From Cryobacterium flavum (GTDB lineage Bacteria > Actinomycetota > Actinomycetes > Actinomycetales > Microbacteriaceae): 64,000 nt of DNA. Location of the stretch: positions 248,001 through 312,000 of the forward strand of contig NZ_FNIB01000004.1 of NCBI RefSeq assembly GCF_900103805.1. Direction: 5' to 3'. The notes beneath the pieces are model-generated. The model saw only the letters and a program-made list of their open reading frames with translations. It was not told the origin of the DNA and did not search any database. A program made the position numbers and the translations under genes. Shown here piece after piece: positions 56,274-64,000 of the stretch. The first letter of the stretch is position 1. Every line of letters starts with the position of its first letter.

Positions 56274-56987
56274 TCAGAGTTGAATACGCCGATTGATGAC
56301 GTTCTCAGCGCTCTCACGCATTGTCTGGTTGCGGGCCCGAGCATCCGCTCGGAGACGCTTGAAGGCTTCGTCCATGTCAACCGTGCTGATCTGCGCGATG
56401 ACGCCCTTGGCCTGCTCAATCAAAATGCGACTGTTTAGCGCCCCCATCAATTGCTCGTTGACGACGGCGTCCTCGCGCACCGTGCGTTCCTGCAGGATGC
56501 TGATGGTCGCGACATCGGCCATGGCCTGCCCGATCGCGGCGTCCTCGGGGGTGACGTCGCCGGTGACCTCGCGGAACAGGTTGAGGGCGCCGATGGTCCG
56601 GTTTCGTACCCGCATCGGAATGGCATGCACCGAATGAAACCCCTGCGACAGCGCGGCAGCCACGAAATCCGGGTACGTCTTGCTGAAGGCGGCGATGTCA
56701 CCGAGGGTGACGACCTTGCCGGTGAGATAGCAGTCCACACAGGGACCGGCGCCAGCTTGCTGTTGGAGAACCTCGACGAGATAGCTTTCCTCGCTCGTGG
56801 AGGCAACGACTTGGAGTTCCCCGCTCGGATCGGCGAGCAGGAGCCCGGCCGCGGTCGCGTCGAGCAGTTCTACGCACTCCTCGACCAGTGTGTGCAGTAC
56901 TTCGAGAACGTCATATTCGCCCACGAGGGTGTCCGTCAACTTCACGAAGGCGGCGCTCACCAGTGAGGCGCGATTCATAGTGACCAT
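56274..56987 (-). CDS. GAF and ANTAR domain regulator 1
   Basis: 237 residues. GAF domain (about 25-165, with G-P-C-V-D-C-Y-L-T-G-K-V-V and V-H-A-I-P-M-R-V-R), then an ANTAR three-helix bundle (about 170-235, S-R-I-L-I-E-Q-A-K-G-V-I-A). ANTAR domains bind paired RNA hairpins with hexanucleotide loops and usually prevent premature termination. The GAF domain probably senses a small ligand or redox state. A second, divergent GAF-ANTAR gene lies just upstream. The two Cys in C-V-D-C could be redox sensitive. Confidence 0.93.
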   Translation of the reverse strand: MVTMNRASLVSAAFVKLTDTLVGEYDVLEVLHTLVEECVELLDATAAGLLLADPSGELQVVASTSEESYLVEVLQQQAGAGPCVDCYLTGKVVTLGDIAAFSKTYPDFVAAALSQGFHSVHAIPMRVRNRTIGALNLFREVTGDVTPEDAAIGQAMADVATISILQERTVREDAVVNEQLMGALNSRILIEQAKGVIAQISTVDMDEAFKRLRADARARNQTMRESAENVINRRIQL

Positions 56988-56993
56988 GAAGAA

Positions 56994-57023
56994 ATCCTAT
57001 GACCTTTTGTGGTATGTCGTCAG
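56994..57023 (-). promoter_or_regulatory. Promoter of GAF-ANTAR gene 1, leaderless
   Basis: Minus-strand CTGACG (57018-57023), 18-base spacer, TAGGAT (56994-56999), then 6 bases to the ATG at 56987. This is the best-formed promoter among the predicted leaderless genes. Confidence 0.55.
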
Positions 57024-57030
57024 TTTTTAC

Positions 57031-57735
57031 CTAGTCAGATTCCTGGCTGAATTGCAACCGCCTTGCGACCACGTCTCCCGCGACGGCGCGCACCGTTGTT
57101 CCGTGGGCGAAGGCGTGCGCGCGAAGCAGCAACAGGGCATCCGTCGGTGTGACGTTCATCTGCACCAGCACCATGCCGGTGGCCTGATGAATTTCCCGTC
57201 GCGACAGGGGCGACCCCGTGGAGGCCTGGGATGCCGTTGACGTCACGGAAGTTTCGCCTGCTTCGGCCGACTGCACCCGCAGCAAGTGGTCGAGCAGGTT
57301 CCAGGCGGTCTCGGTGGCCAGGACCAGCGCCTTGGCGCGGTCCGCGCGATCCAGTACTCCTGCTGTCGTGCTGTACAGCTCGACGATACCGACGTTGAGC
57401 GCTCCGAGAGTGAGCGGGAAAACGTACAGGGCCTCGACCGTCGTCTCCATCAGCGCGGTGTGAAAAACCGGCCACAGCGGATGCTCCGCCTCACGTACTC
57501 GAGGCTCCAAAACGGGCAGCCGGGTGCGAGCCGCCTCCCAACGGGGACCTTCCCCGAGATCGAACTGCAGCTCGTCGAGGCGAGCAGCGAGGCGATCGGT
57601 GGCACACACGATCGATTCGGGCACCGCACCGCCGAAAACAGAGACAGCAGCACCATTCACGGGTAAAAGGTCAAGAAAATGGGCGCACAGGGCTCTGTCC
57701 TCGACTCCGCCTTCTGAACTAGACCATTCAGCCAC
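57031..57735 (-). CDS. GAF and ANTAR domain regulator 2
   Basis: 234 residues. GAF domain (F-D-L-G-E-G-P-R-W-E-A ... L-Y-V-F-P-L), then a Ser/Thr-rich linker and ANTAR helices (S-R-R-E-I-H-Q-A-T-G-M-V-L-V-Q-M). The GTG at 57735 is chosen because GGAGG lies 6 bases upstream; a longer Arg-rich frame reaches 57804. It is followed by gene 1, which has its own promoter. Confidence 0.9.
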   Translation of the reverse strand: MAEWSSSEGGVEDRALCAHFLDLLPVNGAAVSVFGGAVPESIVCATDRLAARLDELQFDLGEGPRWEAARTRLPVLEPRVREAEHPLWPVFHTALMETTVEALYVFPLTLGALNVGIVELYSTTAGVLDRADRAKALVLATETAWNLLDHLLRVQSAEAGETSVTSTASQASTGSPLSRREIHQATGMVLVQMNVTPTDALLLLRAHAFAHGTTVRAVAGDVVARRLQFSQESD

Positions 57736-57850
57736 GACCGGCCTCCAGAGCGTTTGCGACAGATTGCTTATACCAAGCCTACGTCGCGCGCGCGAGCGCG
57801 ACAATGACAGTTCACGCGAAGTTCGTCACGATGCCGAATGACCCACGCCC

Positions 57851-59548
<1,698 letters not shown>

Positions 59549-59651
59549 GGCTTTCCTTCCGTCCCGGCAAAGGGCTCTCTCGATGCAAGTGGTGGCTAGA
59601 GTCTAGATCGACCATCCCGGTGCACGTCCAGCCTTGCGTAAGTCACGCGCC

Positions 59652-59657
59652 TAAACT
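59652..59657 (+). promoter_or_regulatory. -10 hexamer for near-leaderless hydrolase gene
   Basis: TAAACT, 7 bases before the ATG at 59665; no ribosome binding site. Confidence 0.4.
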
Positions 59658-59664
59658 AGGGCCG

Positions 59665-60600
59665 ATGATCGTTTCTTCTCCCTACGACAAGCGTCTGCAG
59701 AGCCTCCCGGTACTCGCGCGCACCGCATCCGTTCCCGGCACCGACGGGCAGAGCAGTGACACGCGGTACTGGGACTACGGCGACCCCACCGCGCCCACAA
59801 CGCTCGTGCTGGTGCATGGCTTTCGTGGCGACCACCACGGTCTGCAGCTGGTCGTGGCCGAGTTGCTCAGCGGCGACCCACACTCGCCGGCGCTGCGCAT
59901 CCTGGCACCCGACCTGCCGGGTTTCGGCGACTCGGCCCCGCTCCACGACGGGGTTCATTCCCTCGCGGCGTATGCCCGCTGGCTCGAGGAATTCCTCGGC
60001 GTGCTCGCCCCGACCGGGCGGCTAGTGGTACTGGGCCATTCTTTCGGTTCGATTGTGGTCGCGGCGGCAGCCGCAGCGGGGCTGACCGCCGACGAGATCA
60101 TCCTGGTCAATCCGATCGCCGCGCCGGCCCTGTCGGGGCCGCGCGGAGTGCTGACCCGGCTTGCTGTGTTCTACTACTGGGCAGCGGCGAAATTGCCGGA
60201 GCGCTGGGGCTACGCGCTCTTGCAGAACCGTGCCATCGTGCGCATCATGAGTGTCAGCATGGCCAAGACGCACGATCCGGCTCTGCGTCGCTGGATCCAC
60301 AATCAGCACGACCGCTATTTCAGTGCCTTTGCCAACCGCCGGGTCGTCATGAATGCGTTCACGGCCTCGGTCAGTCACGACGTGAGCGAGTTCGCTGCCC
60401 GCATCCTTCAGCCGACTCTGCTGATCGCGGCCGACAAGGACGACATCACGCCACTCGCGGCGCAATATCGACTGCAGACGCTCTTTCCCAATGCCAGGTT
60501 GCGGGTTATCAACAACGTCGGGCACCTCATCCACTACGAACAGCCACAACCGGCCGCACTGTTCATCCGGAAATTCATGGCTGAGGAGCTGGCGCTATGA
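59665..60600 (+). CDS. Alpha/beta fold hydrolase
   Basis: 311 residues. Oxyanion-hole motif V-H-G-F-R-G-D, nucleophile elbow G-H-S-F-G-S, acid D-K-D-D and a late catalytic His in N-V-G-H-L-I-H-Y-E. No signal peptide. Substrate unknown. Its stop overlaps the start of the glycosyltransferase gene (ATGA at 60597-60600), so the two products probably act in one pathway, perhaps on a cell-envelope glycolipid (inference). Confidence 0.92.
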   Translation: MIVSSPYDKRLQSLPVLARTASVPGTDGQSSDTRYWDYGDPTAPTTLVLVHGFRGDHHGLQLVVAELLSGDPHSPALRILAPDLPGFGDSAPLHDGVHSLAAYARWLEEFLGVLAPTGRLVVLGHSFGSIVVAAAAAAGLTADEIILVNPIAAPALSGPRGVLTRLAVFYYWAAAKLPERWGYALLQNRAIVRIMSVSMAKTHDPALRRWIHNQHDRYFSAFANRRVVMNAFTASVSHDVSEFAARILQPTLLIAADKDDITPLAAQYRLQTLFPNARLRVINNVGHLIHYEQPQPAALFIRKFMAEELAL

Positions 60601-61670
60601 GAATTGTCGTCGACTGCCGTTACGTTCGCTTCGACCACCACGACGGCATCAGCCGCTACACGGCGGGGCTTGTGACCGAACTGGGCCGCCTGCATCCGCT
60701 CATGATGCTCATCAGCGACCATCGTCAACTCGACATGTTGCCTGCGCTGCCGTGGCAGCTGGTGCGCGCCCCGACCAGCCTGCTCGAACCACTCGTCGCG
60801 CTGTCGGTCAACCGGCTGAAGCCCGACGTCGTGTTCAGCCCGATGCAGACTATGGGTTCCTGGGGCCGCAAGTACCGGTTATTCCTGACCGTGCACGACC
60901 TTATCTACTATCGCAATCGCACGCCCCCGCGTGACCTGTCGCCGTTTATCAGGCTGCTCTGGCGGGTCTACCACCTCTCCTGGTGGCCACAACGGATGCT
61001 GCTGAACGGCGCCGACGGCATCGTGACGGTGTCCGAGACCACCCGTTCACTGATCAATGAGCACCATCTCACCCGGCGTCCGGTCACCGTGGTGCCGAAC
61101 GCCGCCGACACCGTTCCGGGCATCCCGAGTCATCGGAGCATCGCGGAAACCACCCGCCTGATCTATATGGGCTCCTTCATGCCGTACAAGAACCTCGACA
61201 CTCTCGTGCTGGCCCTGGCCGACCTGCCCGAGTACGAACTGCACCTGCTCAGCCGGGTGTCGGCGACCGAGCGAAACCGGCTGACCCGCCTGGCTCCGCA
61301 AGCCCGGCTGCTCTTTCACGACGGGGTGACCGATGAGGATTACCACGCCCTGGTGCGCTCGGCTACCGCCCTCGTCACCGCGTCGCTCGATGAGGGCTTC
61401 GGTATTCCCCTGGTCGAGGCGATGAGTTTGGGTATCCCCGTCGTGGTCAGTGACATTCCGATCTTTCGCGAGATCGGCGGCGACGCGGCGCTGTACTTCG
61501 ACCCGCGCAGTGCCGATGCCATTACTGCGGCCGTTCGGAATCTCGCGGAGCCGGGGGAGTGGGCAACGCGCTCCGCGCTGTCGATCGAACAGGCGGCCCG
61601 CTTTACCTGGGCGGCGTCGGCCCGTACCCTGCTCGACGTGCTCGAGGGAACCGTTCCGACTACTCCGTAG
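60597..61670 (+). CDS. Glycosyltransferase family 4
   Basis: 357 residues, GT-B fold. N-terminal D-G-I-S-R-Y-T-A-G-L acceptor-side motif, T-V-H-D-L-I-Y-Y, and the donor-site E-G-F-G-I-P-L-V-E-A-M with S-D-I-P-I-F-R-E-I-G-G-D-A-A. Similar to mannosyl- or rhamnosyltransferases of envelope polysaccharides. Translationally coupled to the upstream hydrolase. Sugar and acceptor cannot be assigned. Confidence 0.92.
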   Translation: MRIVVDCRYVRFDHHDGISRYTAGLVTELGRLHPLMMLISDHRQLDMLPALPWQLVRAPTSLLEPLVALSVNRLKPDVVFSPMQTMGSWGRKYRLFLTVHDLIYYRNRTPPRDLSPFIRLLWRVYHLSWWPQRMLLNGADGIVTVSETTRSLINEHHLTRRPVTVVPNAADTVPGIPSHRSIAETTRLIYMGSFMPYKNLDTLVLALADLPEYELHLLSRVSATERNRLTRLAPQARLLFHDGVTDEDYHALVRSATALVTASLDEGFGIPLVEAMSLGIPVVVSDIPIFREIGGDAALYFDPRSADAITAAVRNLAEPGEWATRSALSIEQAARFTWAASARTLLDVLEGTVPTTP

Positions 61671-61675
61671 CTGCA

Positions 61676-61815
61676 TTTCACGCCGCACGGGAGCTGCGCA
61701 GTTGCGCGGGAGGCGCAACCCGCGCGCAGCGGCGCAGGTCGAGCGTCTCGCGTAGCGCTGGAGTTGTGGCCAGACCTGTTCTCCCGCGCACTGGCGCAAG
61801 TCCAGCGTGACACGT
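61676..61815. repeat. Imperfect direct repeats and hairpin after GT4 gene
   Basis: Two related units of about 31 bases, at roughly 61725-61755 and 61786-61816, share GGCGCA-G-TC-AGCGT; just upstream GTTGCGC / GCGCAAC form a 7-pair hairpin (about 61701-61720). No gene is present between 61671 and 61839. No T-run, so not a simple terminator; possibly a dispersed intergenic element. Confidence 0.55.
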
Positions 61816-61839
61816 GGCATCCGTGCGGTTAGGAACAGG

Positions 61840-62493
61840 TCAGAGCACCGGGGAGGCTGCGGCCTCACCGCGGTCGCCGGGAGACCGGGTGGTCGCGTCG
61901 AAGTGGGTCAGCAGCAGCTGGTCGTTCTGCCACCGAAAATCGTGCACGGACCCGTTCGCGATGAATTCGCCGTGCCGGGGTCGCTCACCCTCGGTGACAT
62001 GGCGCAACAGCGTGCCGATGATGCCGCCGTGGCTGAGCACGAGCACACGCTGCCCGGCTCGCCCGGCCGCCAGGGTCGCGAGGGCGGCGAGCACCCGATC
62101 AACGACATCGCGCCGAGTCTCTAATCCCGGAACAACGACACCATCGGGAAAGCGATGCTGACGCTCGGCGAAGGTGAGCCCTTCGATGGCCCCGTGGTGG
62201 CGTTCGGTGAGGGCGGGAACGATGAGTGGTTCGCTCAGTCCGAGCTCGGCCGCGATGATGTGGGCGGACTCAGAAGCGCGAAGGAGCGGGCTGCTCACGA
62301 TGGCGTCCCAGCGCCGCGACTGCAACCGCTCGGCAGCAGCAGCGGCCTCGGCTCGCCCGGTCGCGTTGAGGGGGATATCCGTGCTGCCCTGGATGCGGTG
62401 ATGCAGGTTCCAGTCCGTCTGGCCATGCCGCACGATCGAGAACGTGGTCGTCGCGGATTCACCCGACGGATCGGGACTTCGCTGGGCAGACAC
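61840..62493 (-). CDS. Histidine phosphatase family protein
   Basis: 217 residues, phosphoglycerate-mutase-like fold. V-R-H-G-Q-T-D-W-N carries the phospho-His, S-S-P-L-L-R-A the second Arg, and S-H-G-G-I-I the second His. The acid Glu lies in L-T-E-R-H-H-G. Substrate unknown; members include broad phosphatases. GTG start, 7 bases after the sir2 stop, hence probably one operon. Confidence 0.92.
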   Translation of the reverse strand: MSAQRSPDPSGESATTTFSIVRHGQTDWNLHHRIQGSTDIPLNATGRAEAAAAAERLQSRRWDAIVSSPLLRASESAHIIAAELGLSEPLIVPALTERHHGAIEGLTFAERQHRFPDGVVVPGLETRRDVVDRVLAALATLAAGRAGQRVLVLSHGGIIGTLLRHVTEGERPRHGEFIANGSVHDFRWQNDQLLLTHFDATTRSPGDRGEAAASPVL

Positions 62494-62499
62494 GCGCGG

Positions 62500-63453
62500 T
62501 CAGCCCAGCAGACGTTCGGCGAGTGCGGCGAGGGTTTCCGAGGTACCGGCCTCGAGCTTGTGCAGGGCACGCCCGTCACCCTTGGTCACGCCACGGTTGA
62601 TGACGATGATCGGCAGCTTGCGCCGGCGTGCCTGTTCGACCAAGCGGATGCCGGAATTCACCGCCAGCGAGGACCCGGCCACGATGAGGGCGTCAGCGCT
62701 CTGGATCAAAGCGGATGCCTCCAGAAACGTTTCCGTCGGAACGAGTTCGCCGAAGAACACGACGTTCGGCTTGAGCATTCCCCCGCAAACCGTGCACGCC
62801 GGAACCACGAAGTCGTCGATATTCCCCACATCGGCATCGCCGTCGGGAGCGATCCGAATGCTCTCCGGGTCGCGGAGTACGGGGTTGTCCTTTTCCAGCC
62901 GCGCCGCGATGCTGTCACGGCCGAAGGCCTGACCGCAGGCCAGACAGATCACCCGGTCGAGGGAACCGTGCAACTCGACCACATGGCGTGAACCGGCGCG
63001 GGTGTGCAGGCCGTCGACATTCTGGGTGATCACTCCGGCAATGGCGCCGGCGCTCTCAAGCTGAACGAGCGAGCGGTGTCCCAGGTTCGGTTCGGCCTGG
63101 TGAAACACCCTCCAGCCCAGGTGGCTGCCGGCCCAGTAGCGTTTGCGGGACCGTTCATTGGCGACGAAGGTCTGAAAGTTCATCGGGGTTCGCGTCGGTG
63201 CGCCCGCGCCGCGATAGTCCGGAATTCCGGAATCGGTACTGAGGCCGGCGCCGGTGAGAACGGCGGCGCGTTTGCCGCGCAGCAGAGCGGCGACAGCATC
63301 CACTGCCCGTTCCGAATCGAGCGCGAGAGCGGAGGCCAGCGCTGCGGCGGTGTCGGGGGCGTCAGCGGGCTCAAGCGCGTCGACCAACACCGTGCCGTCC
63401 GCTGCTGTGCCGTGCGCAGCCGTGTCGCTGGGCTGGGCCGAATCGGCGGTCAT
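62500..63453 (-). CDS. NAD-dependent protein deacylase, Sir2 family
   Basis: 317 residues. NAD-binding [23 protein letters not shown], catalytic His in V-E-L-H-G-S, and a zinc ribbon of C-L-A-C and C-T-V-C. Removes acyl groups from lysine with NAD. The 50-residue Ala/Asp-rich N-terminus is variable. AGGAG precedes the ATG. Shares an operon with the histidine phosphatase. Confidence 0.94.
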   Translation of the reverse strand: MTADSAQPSDTAAHGTAADGTVLVDALEPADAPDTAAALASALALDSERAVDAVAALLRGKRAAVLTGAGLSTDSGIPDYRGAGAPTRTPMNFQTFVANERSRKRYWAGSHLGWRVFHQAEPNLGHRSLVQLESAGAIAGVITQNVDGLHTRAGSRHVVELHGSLDRVICLACGQAFGRDSIAARLEKDNPVLRDPESIRIAPDGDADVGNIDDFVVPACTVCGGMLKPNVVFFGELVPTETFLEASALIQSADALIVAGSSLAVNSGIRLVEQARRRKLPIIVINRGVTKGDGRALHKLEAGTSETLAALAERLLG

Positions 63454-63584
63454 CGGCGCTCCTTTCGTACCAGGGCGAGCAGAAACAGCTGCCCGTCCCT
63501 TGAGTCTAAACTCGTCTGTTTTCCGGTTTGACTACCCACCTGTCAGGCTTGAGCTCAACCACTCATCTCGGAAGGCACTTCTTC

Positions 63585-64000
63585 GTGCAGATCACCCGCA
63601 TCACCGACCTGTCCAGCCCGGGTCTCGCCGACTATTCGCGTTTGACCGATGTCGCCCTCCGGCGTGTTCTCGAACCGGCCGGCGGCCTGTATATCGCTGA
63701 GTCACCCAAGGTGATCGCCCGGGCGTTGAACGCCGGACACCGACCACGGTCGTTGCTGATTCAGGAACAGTGGATGCCCGACGCCGAGCGGCTTCTGGCC
63801 GACTGGCCTGACGTGCCCGTCTACGTGGGTGAGGCCAGCGTGCTCGAGCAGCTCACCGGCTACAACCTGCACCGCGGAGCCCTCGCCGCCATGCACCGGC
63901 CGGCACTGCAACCGGTCGAAGCACTGATCAAGACGGCCCGCCGAATCGTGATTCTCGAGGACATCGTCGACCACACCAACGTCGGTGCCATCTTTCGTTC
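63585..64000 (+). CDS. TrmH/SpoU family RNA methyltransferase (5' part)
   Basis: 138 codons to the right edge, open at the end. GTG start with GGAAGG about 9 bases upstream. The N-terminal substrate-binding domain and the beginning of the SPOUT domain are visible: F-I-A-E-S-like Y-I-A-E-S-P-K-V, G-Y-N-L-H-R-G-A-L-A, and V-I-L-E-D-I-V-D-H-T-N-V-G-A-I-F-R-S, the SPOUT signature. It would 2'-O-methylate a ribose in rRNA or tRNA. TTGAGCTCAACC lies upstream at 63549-63560. Confidence 0.9.
   Translation, partial: MQITRITDLSSPGLADYSRLTDVALRRVLEPAGGLYIAESPKVIARALNAGHRPRSLLIQEQWMPDAERLLADWPDVPVYVGEASVLEQLTGYNLHRGALAAMHRPALQPVEALIKTARRIVILEDIVDHTNVGAIFR

Overview
The window reads as chromosomal core DNA of a high-GC actinobacterium, most likely Microbacteriaceae (a Cryobacterium- or Salinibacterium-like organism; family placement is inference). 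Diagnostic genes are rbpA, whiA, opcA, actinobacterial glgA/glgC, GAF-ANTAR regulators and a long conserved block running from whiA through glycolysis and the pentose phosphate pathway to ctaB/ctaA and suf. No tRNA, rRNA, CRISPR array, IS element or prophage was found. Both window edges cut a gene: a DUF885 protein on the left and a TrmH/SpoU RNA methyltransferase on the right.

Layout. 1-8000: DUF885 end, rpsA, a PAS/kinase-like/double-receiver protein with degenerate phosphotransfer residues, coaE, uvrB. 8100-12300 (minus): padR, ABC ATPase and FtsX-type permease, joined by 4-base stop/start overlaps and placed between uvrB and uvrA. 12500-24090 (plus): uvrA, uvrC, rapZ, whiA, sodA, gap, pgk, tpiA, secG, rbpA. 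24150-32460 (minus): tkt, tal, pgi, zwf, opcA, pgl, which are pentose phosphate and upper glycolytic genes, several translationally coupled. 32800-35470: ctaB (plus), then an unrecognised gene and ctaA (minus), for heme O/A synthesis. 35760-39913 (plus): sufB, sufD, a Rieske ferredoxin, sufC and a DUF59/SufT-like factor, without sufR, sufS or sufU.

39971-43944 (minus) is the most distinctive accessory locus: hen1 and pnkp, a complete bacterial RNA end-repair and 3'-end protection cassette. It is followed by a decayed DUF222/HNH gene, a TetR regulator and an ABC-F ATPase. 47400-55411 carries an MshA-like glycosyltransferase, the DUF3099/zinc-ribbon/SURF1 operon, fabG, serB-glgC facing glgA, an ABC ATPase and rpmE2 (L31 type B). 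55495-64000 carries a DEDDh exonuclease, two GAF-ANTAR regulators, a TreS-type glucosyltransferase, an alpha/beta hydrolase coupled to a GT4 glycosyltransferase, sir2 with a histidine phosphatase, and the start of a TrmH methyltransferase.

A recurring regulatory pattern is a TANNNT -10 hexamer ending exactly 6 bases before the start codon (coaE, uvrB, uvrA, the unknown gene at 34311, tetR, glgC, glgA, the ABC gene at 54209, the exonuclease and a GAF-ANTAR gene; 7 bases for the hydrolase). It predicts leaderless mRNAs. Several unexplained palindromic or repeated intergenic elements are listed in the findings. I saw no system that I can defend as entirely undescribed. The strongest leads are the RNA-repair locus, the pseudo-kinase and the symmetric intergenic repeat after uvrB.
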